64,000 bases of DNA from Mesotaenium endlicherianum (GCA_009602735.1 WELA01013479.1:68766-132765); one strand, 5' to 3'; shown: positions 1-12,327, numbered from the stretch's first letter. The notes: a model not told the origin generated them from the letters alone. Translations and numbers: made by a program.

Positions 1-755
1 GTATCTAGTATCACTTGACTCCACACAATACTACTCCAAACATATTCAAAAGCATTAAAATATATGCAAACTAACATATTATAACTCAAATCACTACACC
101 AGTAGTGCCCAGCAGCATCAAGCAGGAGATTGAACAGGTGAAAGACCTAGACAGCCTTGATGAGCTACTAAAGGTCATGGTACGTCGTAAGGCGTTATTT
201 GAAGGCATGATGCCTGTTGCACTGGACAACTTGAATATTGCACAGAAAGAGGATACGTAATGTTATGCGAGGACGCGAGATGGGAGCTACCGCTTACAGA
301 TGACTCAGATCCAGAAAGGAGACTTCGTCTACAGGAAGCGTTAGACCACGACCACCATCGACACCAGTTCAGGTGTAGAGGTCTTGCGCGTGACACATGC
401 GTTTGGAAATGGTGTGCTTGAGCTGGAAGGCTCTCACGGCAAAACCATGAGGGATAACGTGCAGAATTGCTCGTTATGCCATTTGCCAAATATCGACCCA
501 ACGGTCAAGACTGTGCCTGAGGAGTTAGTGCCAGCCACTTCTTGTGCCAGCTGTAAAGTGTTGGATGACCAAGAAGCAATGGTAACCTGCGACAAGTGTG
601 GTGCCAGATGGCATACTTTCTGCATTGGTGATAAAGAGATTATGGCAGGATGTTGGGAATGTCATGACTGCCTTCCTAAATCCCCCAGTCGGAAAGCTAG
701 AAAACAAATAACTTTCAGCGGAAGAGACAGGGATGCCCCAGCTAAAAGGAAGGGG
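1..755 (+). mobile_element. LTR element fossil, 3' end of pol with PHD-like finger
   Basis: This is the downstream end of a Ty3/gypsy-like pol on the plus strand, cut by the window edge. It reads as the region after integrase, including the phrase CSLCHLPNIDP and then paired CxxC motifs with a WHxxC (about 384-700), which resembles a PHD-type zinc finger. From memory, some green-algal Ty3-like elements carry such a finger at the pol C-terminus. A purine-rich stretch (about 740-755) sits directly before the LTR and fits a polypurine tract. The copy is broken, with a few breaks in the part seen, and looks old. Related LTR sequence occurs at about 60.6-61.9 kb. Confidence 0.6.
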
Positions 756-2358
756 TGTCAGGAAAATTGGAGAGTGAGAAATTTTTTGCAAATTTTGCTA
801 AGTCTTGAACTAGGAAGGACAGAGAACCAACTCGGTTTGAAAGCACTAAGTGCTGATTGCCCTCACTGAATGGTGTGTAAGTGGAGGAAGCCCAGAATTG
901 GGTCAACCACAGTCAGCCTGCCACCGACACACGAAGGTCAATCGACCAGGTTGATCCACCACGTGCAGCAATGCACCGACCAATTGACCACGGACCACTC
1001 ACACGCAAGGAGAGCCACGTCAACCGGATCAACAGCACACGTGCTGAGAAGTCACACACGTGCCCAGGACACGACGTTGTTAGGCACGACAGCTGTCGCA
1101 ACTGCTATTCGTTTGACGATGCCGCACGCGTAGTGCAAGTCACGGCCGCCCAGGTACGGAAAGTCAGCGTTGACTTTCCAACCAAAAGATTGACTTTCAC
1201 ATAGTCAGCATTAAAGTCAAAGCTCAAGTCACACGAAAGAGTGACTGCAATGAGTTAAATCAACACTCAGCAATGAGTGGGGTTTGACAAGCAAAACAAC
1301 TGATAAGCTAACTAAGCTGGGACCAGCGAACGGTCTATGTCGGCGGATACCACCAGTAAGGTAACACTGACTGATCAGCCAACCTGGCAATGCCAAGTCA
1401 AGATAGTTGTATGAGTATGTGTGCTACTCCAGCTAAGACCTCTTGTGTGACGACCACAACTTAGGGGTGTATCTCGAGTGTTGCAAGCCCTTGGACCATG
1501 CAAGCGTGATTGCTGATTGAGAAGCCAAGCAGTGACGCGCGACAGTCACGAGGTGTGCATGCATGCTAAGTGACGATTGTTATGTTATATCATTGCAAGG
1601 GCAACAAGCAAGCCAAGCGCTGTGACTACTCGTTGAAGATCTTGAGAGAGAATGGCGTGCGTGGTGCCTGGGAAAGGCACGAGCCTTGCACGAACTTGCC
1701 TCATTCTTGCCCTCGCATTTTGCCAAGAATCAGAAGGGAGCGCAGGAGCAAAAGGAGAGGAGAAGAAGAATCGCCAAGGAGAAGGAGTTCCCAAGGCCAC
1801 AGAAGAGCTGAGAAGCCACAGTTCTGTCGACGCTTGAAGATTTCCCTCTCATCGTATCATAGAAACTCAAAGCCAGGAGTTCCCAAAAAGGGATCTCACT
1901 TGTAGGAGTTAGAGAGCTTGCAGATTAGAATCTGCTAGGATTGCTAGCGCACATCCGGACCAAACACCACGAACGTGCGAAGGGCACATAAAATGGTGAG
2001 GGCTGTGTTAGTTTCCAAGTTCTCATTAGTCTCAATTGTCGAATTGCTGATAGCAAGAGCAGGATTAACAAGTAAAGCTCTCAGTGAAGAACTGAGTGAG
2101 CCTAGCCGGCAGTCGAATTGCTAAGGCGCGGTGTTGAGCAAAGAGCTCAAGCGTGGCTAGCATAGATAACATAGTTTCAGAGTTTTGTAAGCTGTGACTT
2201 TGTGAAAGTAAAGCGAAAGCCCTGGTGGGCAATTTTCTCTAAACCTGGTGTTGTGAATTAATCCGCTTAGACGCGATTTCTACAACTACAAATTTGTTCA
2301 CCTGTGTACACCTTCAACTTGGGTCACAACCTATCTAAAAGTAAGACACTTCTGTCCT
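756..2358 (+). repeat. 3' LTR of the element at the window start
   Basis: The segment starts with TGTCAGG directly after the purine tract and runs until the same start sequence recurs at about 2359. Its right two thirds (about 1092-2350) match 60,643-61,893, which lies directly upstream of a gag gene, so it is LTR sequence. The exact 3' boundary is uncertain because no clear CA end is seen. Short open frames inside it are not genes. Confidence 0.55.
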
Positions 2359-2713
2359 TGTAAGGAAAATCGGAGAGTGAGAAACTTTTTGCAAATTTCG
2401 CCAAGTCCTGAACCAGGAAGGACACAGAACCAGCTCGGTGTGAAAAAACAAAGTGTTGATTGCCCTCACTAAAGGGTGTAAGTGCAGGATGCCTAGAATT
2501 GGGTCAACCACAGTCAGCCTGCCACCGACACGCGTGTGAAGGTCAATCGACCAGGTTGATCCACCACGTGCAGCAATGCATCGACCAATTGACCACGAAC
2601 CACTCACACGCAAGAAGGGCCACCGACACGTCAACCAGGTCGACGGCACACGTGCTAAGAAGCCACACACGTGTCCAGGACCCAATGCTATTAGGCACAA
2701 CAATGGTCGTATG
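2359..2713 (+). repeat. Second, partial LTR copy in tandem
   Basis: About 355 bases repeat the first part of the preceding LTR (about 756-1090) head to tail and then stop at about 2713. The copies share long blocks, such as the tract from AATTGGGTCAACC through the ACACGTGT region. This is a fossil LTR-LTR junction or a second nested copy. Confidence 0.6.
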
Positions 2714-3400
2714 ATGTATCAAAGGTGCTCTTCACTTTTTTTAGTGCCATTCTAAAGCAGTCTAAAGTGGCCAAAACGAAAGCGACTTAAATGGTTTGGA
2801 ACTCTACGGGGAAGTACATTTGCTAATTAAGCGCAATAAAATTGATAATTTAATGACAATTAATTTGAACTTTGAAGAGCATAAATTTTTTACACTTTCA
2901 CGTGTGATCTAGATTGAAACTGTAAAATGTCAATGTGAAATGTATGAGTTCTATGCAGCATACTCCTTTTTAACAAGCTCACGAGAGTAGACAGAAGCTT
3001 AGCAGATTTTCTCAAGATTATAGCAAGCCAGAAACATGAAGAAAAGCATAGTAGTGCGTAACTACATAGTGTTGTTAGATTACGCGCGTCCAAACATTCC
3101 TTGTCATGTCATATCTCCCCTCTAGGGCAATCCAACACTGAACGTTATAGAATTTGCACTTAAGCACTCGTCTGCTGTCATGGCAAAAAATCGCAACACT
3201 ACCACTCCTTCTGTTGCAACGGGATGCATCCAAAATTCCCCTTGGTAGCCAAGTCATTATTGCTAGCAGGCCTCAGCATGAGAATACTTCTGGCGAGTGT
3301 TTGAAAACAGCAATTCGGCATGCTCTCTTGGAGTAGTGGTTCCAAGAAAGAGCATCCATTTGAGCGGGTGAGGATAGGGGTGAGCTCCCTCCTCTTGATA
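2714..3400. other. AT-rich intergenic DNA, no gene seen
   Basis: No coding signal is convincing here. The only structure I can support is one copy of a dispersed repeat (2866-3090). Confidence 0.5.
2866..3090. repeat. Dispersed repeat, copy 1 of 2
   Basis: About 225 bases match 9925-10152 at moderate identity. The best shared block is AGTAGACAGAAGCTTAGCAG with flanking TACAAGCTCAC-like and GAAGAAAAGCAT sequence. Neither copy has a coding frame. The family is unknown and could be non-autonomous. Confidence 0.6.
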
Positions 3401-3898
3401 AGTAACGATACAAACAAAAGGGTAACTCAAGGAACTTTGATCGCGCGCCAATTGTACTTATACACATTCAAATTGACCCTTCCGGTCCCATTTCGCGACG
3501 TGTCGCACGCGCCGCATCCGGCCACATGGCGGATCGTTACACTCCTCCCCCTCCAAGTGTGCACGTCCCGTGCACTTAGGCCACCGCTGCGCAAGGGACG
3601 TTTTTTTGAGATAGTGTCCTTTCTTCGTATAATCAAAAGATCGCCATACGGTCGTACCATCAACCAATCTCTCACTCTGAGCACCCCTTGTGCTCATTGA
3701 AATTTGGACCCTGGTCTCGTAAGGACACGGTTGCATACGTTTGCGCTCCGATACAAATGTAAAGATACAAACAAAAAAATAAGTCGAGGTACTTCGATCG
3801 CGCGCCAATTGTACTTATACTCATTCAAACCGACACTTCTGGTTGCATCCCGCGACGTGTTGCACGCGCCGCATCCGGCCACGTAGCAGATCGTTACA
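3401..3898 (-). mobile_element. TRIM-like miniature LTR element (fossil)
   Basis: Two 141-base direct repeats (3401-3541 and 3758-3898) flank a 216-base core. Read on the minus strand, each repeat begins TGTAACGATC and ends near TTACA. A stretch close to the initiator-Met tRNA primer site (TGGTATCAGAGC) follows the 5' LTR at about 3745-3756. A purine tract (about 3542-3557) precedes the 3' LTR. This is the layout of a terminal-repeat retrotransposon in miniature, with no protein genes. The LTRs are roughly 84% identical by eye, so the copy is old. No target-site duplication was found. Confidence 0.7.
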
Positions 3899-4995
3899 AG
3901 TTAATATTTAGCCACAGCCCTGGCCCAAGGGCCTACAGTAACATTTCAGCTTTCTCGAGGATCTTTGCTCGGCATTTAAGAAAAATCTAATACTTAATGG
4001 AAAAAAAGTAACGATAACTTCGAATATTGCTAATCCTTGAGAATGCGAGAATGGAAACTAAAGTAGTAAAATGTGTGCTTGAAAGAGTTGCACTCACAAT
4101 GACTCTTACAAGTAGATATACTCGCACAACATAAGGCACTGGAGTGTTTCAAGTCACCTGCTCGAGCACTTGTTCATGTTCAAAGAAAATGGTCGAACGG
4201 GCGTAACCCATTTGGCCGAATACTCGAAACGAGCCGTTTGGTCGTTTGGAGGTTTACGCGACTGTTTTCGAAAGCCGTTTATCACCAAGGGGCGTTTTGC
4301 GATCATCCGACTTTTTGGAAAGTTGCGACTGCTTGCGCGGTTGGGTACAAATTCGTTTGACATGCACCGGTAGTTATGAACAACTACTTCGCCAATCGGT
4401 CAGATGTGAACGAATCAAACAAAGGGTCGAGGGTTTGAATCCTCATAAATGAAAGGTAACTTTGCATGTTTAGTTTTCATTTGATTTAATGACTGTCGCG
4501 TAATCGCGTTACCTCGACCAGGAGGTCGCGAGTTTGATTCCAACCGATGGCTTCCTTAAGCTACAATTGGTGTTTTCTTTCAGGTTAACGATTGTCGTTA
4601 ACCAAAAACAATGACAGTCATGATCCGAAATAATGAAAGTCAAATTAAATTAATTAATATGTAATCAAATAAATTATTCCTCCATAATTAATGGAGCTAA
4701 CGTTAAGCTAACGTTAATGATTAATTACGTTATACTTTTGCAAAGTAATTAGATACTTTACGATTCTTTTTGCAATAGTCGTTTTGCTACTGAACCCAGA
4801 ATTAGTCGACCCATGTGTGTCAATTAAGTCAGCAAATATGCAATCTTTTACAAATAAAAAGTATAACATAATTTAGGTATATAGAAATACGTTCTAAAAA
4901 GCTCAAATCGGTACACTACTCTGGCTTCTGTTACTCAGCAGATTGGTCTATTGCAACAATGAATTACTACACTGGCTGAGGACAAGTCTACTAAG
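3899..4995. other. Intergenic DNA with two tRNA-like B-box motifs
   Basis: No gene is seen. Two spots resemble the T-arm/B-box of tRNA or tRNA-derived SINEs: around 4425-4445 (GGTTTGAATCC) and around 4525-4545 (GAGTTTGATTCC). Neither has a foldable acceptor stem at tRNA distance, so they may be SINE remnants. Confidence 0.3.
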
Positions 4996-7900
4996 GTGGT
5001 GGACAACAACAAATGGGTTCAACAAGTGAAGAGAATGAAGCTTAAGCAGGCTTTTATGGGCGACCACAAGTTATATGAAGTCAACAAGTTACATATAAAG
5101 ACTTGCTTGGACGTGGTGGACCTGACTGAGGATGACCAAACGGCGCTGGAGAAGCAAGATGTTGGTGAAGCCCAGAAACTTCCGGCTGAAGGCTTGTCTT
5201 TGATGTCTCAAAGAGCGAGGCAAATTAACTCTGCAGATGCTCATGGTTGGAATGTAATGGTGGAGATGAGTAAATACATGAATTTGGGCGAGGCTGAGAA
5301 TGAGTGGGAGGAAAAGCTGTCTAATTTGCTAGCCAAGAGAAAGAAGCATGAACCTGTTGCTCAAAAAGCTACCCCAACAGAAAATCCTCGCCAACGCCAG
5401 CCTATTTTTCAAGCTGTGAAGGACAAATGGGCCTGCTTCAGTTGCAATGCACCTGGACAAACATTCAAAGCCTATGTGTATAACATACCTCATAACCAGG
5501 TCGCTCCTCAGATGGCTCACCTGTAGATTAACCGATATAATTATCCTTTCTAGCAATTCAACCCAGCATTCAACAACTTCAGTGGCCACCCTGGCATGAA
5601 TCAGTAGTTACCACCTCCTGTCAACAACAATAGGCAGCAGCCCCGGCCACCCCAGAATGAGTTTTTAGGTAGTCAGAGGCGAGGCTAGATTACAGTAGCA
5701 ATAAGAAATGTGTACCAGATGATGGATGATTAAGGTTGTGAGCCATTTACAATATTTACTGTGTAAATGTGTCCTCTAATGTAATGATGCTATGCTATTT
5801 GAATAGATTTGTTGCTAACTTTTATGGTTGTATGAGCATTTGGTTGCTGAAAATCTATTGAGACAATCACTTGTGTATTTTGATAGGTTGCTTATTGTGC
5901 AACTAGATTAAATGTTGTGATCAATCAAGGAAAACCGAGTCAATCAGTGAGGTCAGTCTGAGACTATTAGACATGACAAAAATTTGAGACAATCAGATTG
6001 AGAGTGGTTGATATTATTAACCAAAGAAAATGATAGCAAAAAGTTGACATACTCTGTTGTGGACGCCAGAGGAAATGAATGATAATGATGTGAAATTTTG
6101 GGTACTTCTTGGTCGGAGAGAAAAAGCCAATGAGTTAAGTCAAGCCGACTCTCTTCCTAAGATTTCAAGTCTGGCTAAGGGCCTAATCTAGAGAGTTGTA
6201 TGGTGCAGGTCCTGGTGCACAAATAGATTTGTTATCCACTGTTTGCAGTGGATATAGGCTAAAATGAAAGGATAAATCCCCCCAGCCTTTTGTGAAAGAG
6301 AATCATGAACCTTTTCATTCCCATTTGACTTTTGCTAGAGAAGTTGTCAATGAGCTGGTAGTGACTGGAGCTGCCAAGATCTGGTCAAATGCTACTCCCC
6401 CCTTGTGTATTAGCCCCCTTCACGTAGTTAAAACTTGAAGGGAAGAAGCCTAGACTCATTCTAGACTTAGGAATTGTTGATAAGTCTCTGAAGGTGGATC
6501 GCTTCAAGTATGAGGGTTTCTCTAAACTTATCGATGTGCTAGAAAGAGATGATTATATGTTCTTCATATATTTCGAGTCTGGTTATCATCACATACAAGT
6601 CTATCAAGCATTTTTGTCTTTCTTAGCCTTCCAGCTAAAAGGAACAACCTATGCTTTCTGTTCCCTTCTTTTTGGGCTCGCAACAGCTTCTCATGTTTTC
6701 AATAGGATCATGAAGGAGCTAGTCGGCAAATAAAGAGATGCTCACATCAAGATTCTACCAAATCTGGATGATTTCTTCTGCTATGCAAGGTTTCTAAGGC
6801 TCCATCAGAAGCACTTGGATCAGGTACTAAAAGACCACCTCTCAATTGATTTTATAATGAACAGACAGAAAGCGGTTATAGAGCTCACAAAAGTCTTGAG
6901 ATTCTTGGGAGTAATTATCAATTTTAGTTCCATGTAGCTTTTCATTGATATTTAGAGAGAACAAAAGCCATTGCTGAGATTGAAAAAGCTAGATTACATG
7001 TTCATAAGAGATTATTGGTTAAGGTAAATAAGGTGGGCTCTATAGCTGGGGAAATTGTATCCATGAAGTCTGCTTTTGGGGTCATCCCTAGCTTGTACAC
7101 CAAGGTTCTTTTCAAGACTATGTTCAAGAAGCAAGAGTGGTCTGACAAGATCCCCTGCGTATCAAAAATTGGTCATAACATTCAGTTGTGTAATTCCCAC
7201 TTTGACGAACACAATGGAGCTCCCATTAAGACCACTCTCTTCCCAAATTTGGTCATGCTATTCTTTACATGTGAGAGGTCTTGGGCAGCTCTTCTCACAT
7301 ATTTTGCATCTGGAAGACAGTTTGAGGTATTAGACACCTCTACTGCACCCTCACCAATTTATGTGCCACATGAAGTAGTAGCAGCTACAGTTGCTCTCGA
7401 GCTAGCCCGCTCTAGGGTAAAGGACAACCAGCTATTGGTCCGATTTCATAATTATGATATCTCTGTTCTCATTGGGAGAGGTACCCACCCAGATCCACAA
7501 GTAGCACAGTTGATCAGGGAGTTCTATGCCCTCACTGTCCCTTTCAAGCTTGATCTGCAAATTGGATTGACACCTTGGTCTGAGGATAGTCTTTCCAAGG
7601 CTTCCCTTCAGTTAGAAAGAGATGCCTTCGAATCACATTTGGGAGCTTTTGACAGGCTAGAAGAGAGCTGGGATCCACACTTTATAGACGAGTTTGCTCA
7701 CGTAGGCAATACAGAATGTGTTGGATACAACTCAAGGTGACCTTATCCCATATTTGAGGCTATCAATGCCTTCACTAAACATTGGCAGGGAGAGAATATT
7801 TATTTCTTTCTCCCTCTCCAGCTAGCTCTGGCAACAGTACAGCATATTCTCAGATGCAAGGCTGTGTGCACCTTAGTCATTCCAGAGTGGCATGCTGCTA

Positions 7901-8430
7901 ATTGGTGGCCTAGATTGCATGAGAAGATATATGGATCCCTTATATCTCAGATGTTTTTATATGGGTCCTAACCAGGATATCCTCCTTGTGGGGACTCACA
8001 AGTCTGCATTTGCAGGGAGAGGCATCCTTGCGTGTCAAATGATAGCATTGAGGGTGGATGGTTGTGATTCATGCAAAAATATGGATTGCTACCCATCCCA
8101 TCGTGAGCAAGTTGGACGCCTCTAGCATGGAGATGGCCCTTAAGATGATGGCACCCAGCTCCTGAAGATTTATGACACTTATTGGAGAAGGTTTCAACAA
8201 TGGTGCATAGTGATGCAAGTCCAAGACTTTTTAGCTTCTAAGCAAGTAGTAAGACTATATTTTCTCTACGTTCTATACTTAGGAGTCTCTAACTCTGTCT
8301 TCAAGCTATCTTCTGCAACCATCGTTTGTATGCATAATCTGCTCAATTTTCAAAGTTCTACAGAGAGTCTGCCTATGAAGAACCTGAGAAGAACCGTAAA
8401 AAAAATTTCTTCCTAGACTTGACCTCTCTA
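4996..8430 (+). mobile_element. DIRS-like (tyrosine-recombinase) retroelement fossil
   Basis: In order along the plus strand: a gag-like charged region (about 4996-5526), a reverse transcriptase block (about 6430-6733, with phrases such as SGYHHIQV and FGLATASHVF), an RNase H/connection region (about 7015-7950), and the start of what looks like a tyrosine recombinase N-terminal helical domain (about 8150-8420, around the phrase YWRRFQQWC). This order and RT style fit DIRS/Ngaro-type elements, which are known in green algae. The copy is badly broken, with many breaks, and is AT-rich and old. Its terminal repeats were not recognised. Confidence 0.55.
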
Positions 8431-9700
8431 AAGTACCTGTCAATCCTGGCAAGATTTTAGAAGTTATGCATCTTTAACACTAGCTATATTGTGGGTCCTA
8501 TTTTGGTTCTGAAACCAAATTTTGTCCCATAATTAGGCAAAATTCTACACCCCCTTAGCATGATTTTTTTTTCCAGAATTGTCTAAAAATAGGCTCATTG
8601 GATGTATCATAACTCAAACCCCTCCGGCAAATTAGTTTTAGTCCTAACGGCTAATTTTTGACGAAGTTATGTAAGTTTGCCGGCCAACAAGAGGTCACTT
8701 TTTGTTTTGATGTTGACCTTCGAACAAACCTCTTTCTGCCTATCATTTCTTTCGCTTTGCATGCTACAGAAGCCATGGTTGACATCGCTTGTTTGTCTAC
8801 AGGGTCCACGGTAGCCGTAGGCACTAAGATACTAACACCTAGTAAGATTTGGGGTGAAACATGGACAGCACAAGAGTTTGGAGAGCACTACAAAGAGTTT
8901 TTTTGGTTGGAATCTTAAAAGAAGAGGTGCATAAGACCAAAAAAACTAAATTTTTGATTTATTTTGGCTACGATGGAGAGTACAAAACATGGGGACGCAA
9001 GCAGATACTACAATACATGCCTTCAATCCCCAAATTCCGTTGGGTTTGTCCATATGAGGGAGTTGTTAGACTTGAGGCCTCTTCGGACCCACTTTCACAG
9101 CTTCCTGCTTCTCATGTGCTTCAAGTGACTCTTAGCATTGTAAACACACCCCTTGAAACCAGAAGATACGCTCACACCACCAAAAGACACTCCTAAACTA
9201 GTAGCAGACACAACAGAGACCGAGGAAGAGTCGAAAACAGGCTTACAAGCGGTAGAATCAGGACGGAATGGAGGGAGACCATTAAAACAGACAGGACCAG
9301 ACATGTCTGTGCCTGCTAACAGAGAAGAGAGAAGGAACAGGGTGGTAGTGGCAAGGGAGAGTGCTAAGAGGAGGGCAAAGAGGGACTACACCAAGAAGAA
9401 AAACAGGCACTCGGATGAAGAGGAGTACAACTTAGACACGGAGCTGGAGTCTGAAGGAAAGCCAATGGTGCCTGCTGCTGTTGAAAGAAGAAGTTGAGGA
9501 GCCTGCCAACAACAGAGAGGAGTACTCCTGGAGGCCTGCGACTGGGGTTGCTTCAACTGCTGCTTACTTCAGAATACCTGATAGTATGTATCATACAGCA
9601 CATGAGAAGGTGGAAGTCCAAAAAGGGTAAGGAGCCTTATCCATTTGCCTTCATGAGGAAAAAAAGTAAGTGGTGATTGTGTGATTGCTACACTCTTACT
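8431..9700 (+). pseudogene. Coding debris of unknown origin
   Basis: Two adjoining coding-like stretches lie at about 8658-9196. One contains KIWGETWTAQEFGEHY and the other FLIYFGYDGEYKTWGRKQI, which together suggest a small beta-barrel (Tudor/chromo-like) domain, weakly supported. A very charged KR/E-rich frame follows at 9153-9497. I do not recognise a gene. It may belong to the DIRS-like relic upstream or to another element, and it looks broken in a few places. Confidence 0.3.
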
Positions 9701-9787
9701 ACAGCTTCCCTGTTTTTCTCAATTCTTACCCTACTTCCCTAATCTCCCTAATCTAGTCTACTGTACTCTCCTCTACATGTGAGTTGA

Positions 9788-9910
9788 TTTGCACTTGTAT
9801 ACTACATCTATAATTCAAACTTGCATCACATTATATTATATTTCATGTTAATCATGCTGATCCATGCTTAAATGAGTAGAAAATGTACGCATCTTCCAAT
9901 TGACAATTTG
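9788..9910. repeat. Local direct repeat, copy 1
   Basis: About 120 bases recur at 10,437-10,555. They share TGCATCACATTATA, CATGCTTA and GAGTAGAAAAT blocks in the same order. Confidence 0.6.
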
Positions 9911-9924
9911 GTGCCTATTTATTT

Positions 9925-10152
9925 GAATTTCTGAAAGTGCGAAATTTTTCTGCACTTTTATATGTAATCTAGTCTAAAATTTTAAAATGTCAATGACAAA
10001 TATATAACTTCCACGCAGTATAAAAAACTCCATTTTTTACAAGCTCACAAAAGTAGACAGAAGCTTAGCAGAACTTCTCCAATATATAACAAATTAGAAA
10101 GGTGAAGAAAAGCATTGCAGAGCATAATTACATAGTGCTGTGAGATCCGACC
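9925..10152. repeat. Dispersed repeat, copy 2 of 2
   Basis: This matches 2866-3090, as described there. It lies between the two copies of the 120-base local repeat. Confidence 0.6.
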
Positions 10153-10436
10153 CACACACCTATTTAGATGCACTAACTAGCTGACGAAGAGCAGTAGGCA
10201 GGAAATGTAGCAGCAAGCCCTACAATCAGTAGCATTAACCTACAATAATAAATTAGAGAAAAGCTCCTCTCACCTCTAGAATAATAGAAAATTCCTCATT
10301 AATTGAGTTTTAGATGATACAAGCACTTTGCCTAAAGACAATACACAGCACAAATAAACTAGGATAAGCTAAGATTTAGTCGGTTCAAAATTAGAAGTCA
10401 CCAAGTCCAAGTCCCAGTCCCTACACACGCGTCATT

Positions 10437-10555
10437 CTAGCATTTGTCTACTATATCTATAGTTCAAAAAGCTGCATCACATTATACCATATCTCATACC
10501 ATATATGCTGACTCATGCTTAGAATGAGTAGAAAATAAATGCATCTTCAAATTGT
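10437..10555. repeat. Local direct repeat, copy 2
   Basis: This is the second copy of the repeat at 9788-9910. The pair brackets the dispersed repeat, so 9788-10,555 may be one composite non-autonomous element about 770 bases long, with the 120-base repeats as its ends. Confidence 0.5.
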
Positions 10556-11669
10556 GGTTTAAAATGATTTGCAGGCGCAATATACTTGATTGAAGTTGGT
10601 GAAGAATCGATTGAATTTTGAGGTTCCAATCACTGCAGCTCGGCTTTCCAAGTCTGCTCTCGAGCAGACTTGAGATTATGGAATGTGTTCAAGTCCTCAA
10701 TTAACTCCTTCTTGCCAATCTGTCCGTCGACAAGGACTGTTGATATCGTGTAGGGGATACAAATAACACCTTGGCATGCTGTACCCTTTGTTTACTTCTA
10801 ACAATCTTTGATGTAGAAATACGCATTGTTATTTGTTGTTAGGTCTAACCAAAATTGGAAAATCCGCAAAGAGGAAGCGCGACATTGTTTGGAGGGGAGT
10901 TTACTACTTCCCTCAATCAACTACCTGCGTGTGCATTGTAAACAAAATCTGTATATTTGTATGAACTTGCTCTTCAATTTTGTCTCCGTTGCTTCAATCG
11001 AGTAAATCTTATATCTCGCTATTCGCGTTAATCAATTGAGTAGTTGTTGCCATTGCCAAGTGGCCCTTAGGTCCTACCTAGGTAGAAATATATATCCCAC
11101 ATAAGTAATCTAAAATGCCTCTAACCCAAGAGAGAGCGACGAAAATGAAAACATAAGCATTACGGCGATTATTTGCACTTGGCGCAAAATTTTGAATCTT
11201 GACATAAGCAATCAGAAAAATGTCACACAAATACGATAGTTTGCCAAAAATAATAAATAATAAGGACCAAAAGTCAAAGAAAGTCAAAGAAGTCTGCAAC
11301 CAAAATCATCTCCAAGATTGCTCAAACCATTTCACTGCAGTGAAAAAGAAGTTTTGTGCAAGTGCAGATCGAACCCTTCCCAACCCACACGGGAGGAGAG
11401 GAAAAAAAGCACTAATGTATTCTTTATAAGAAAGCAAATAGGCACATATGAGTTCATTGATAGCACATAGGATGTAGGTAGCAGATATATAGTAGGACAT
11501 ATATTTCAAATTAACTCAATCATGACCAGATTAGATGTATGATATTAGCATATGACCAAAGACGAGAGAGCTCACTGCGTTTGTTCTACTTTCAAATCCT
11601 CCTATTCTAATCACAAACCTATTTATTCATAGTATTTTCTATGATTTTATGAGCTTTAGGCTGAGTATG
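10556..11669. other. AT-rich intergenic DNA, no gene seen
   Basis: Only short frames occur and none resembles a known protein. It runs up to the 3' LTR of the chromodomain element. Confidence 0.5.
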
Positions 11670-12327
11670 TGGTATTTCTATTAACTGATTTAACAACAAA
11701 AGACAATACTAGCAGTGAACAATACTCACAAGTCAAATGCGAGTATACGAGCATCAATCATGCAATCAGTAAACTCATACATAAGCAAGGTTAGAAGACA
11801 ATTTGCATCAATGGCTTCTCGTCTTCAATTCAGATATCGCTCAGTAAGCTATATAAGAGAGTTGGCTTCGTTTCCAAATGCCGAACTTGAGAGCAACACC
11901 TAGCATATATACATGGAATGAGTTTACTGTTCAACGGCAAGTGCGATGGCATCGCCTACCCAGGAGTTAACCACGTTGGTAGGACCTCGGCTAACCAAAT
12001 CCACAGCCATCTCCCATCATCCCGAATCACCATCTACCCAAGGGTGTCATCTGGCCACTCATCTAGCACACCACACTTAGATGCATAACTAGGCAGTTTG
12101 CTGCTACCGAGTACGGAAGTCAGCTGACTGTCAAAGAATGTGTGAGCAAGCTGACCTAAGTCAGCACGCTGACCTAATTGACTTCAACCTGCTGCTCCAG
12201 GCTGAGTTATTAAACTAAGTATCAAAAATTTAGCAAACTTAATATAACTAAAGTTCAGCAGGCTGAACTTATTTGATTATTATATTTATATTAATATTAT
12301 ATCTACTCAATATACTGATTCATTACA
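11670..12327 (-). repeat. 3' LTR of the chromovirus
   Basis: 658 bases, matching 19,617-20,238 at about 90% identity. On the minus strand it begins TGTAATGAATC and ends ATACCA, giving the usual TG...CA ends. Confidence 0.8.

Noticed and set aside
4371-4450. A tRNA gene
   Set aside because: The T-arm-like part is there, but no acceptor stem pairs at the right distance and the A box is poor.
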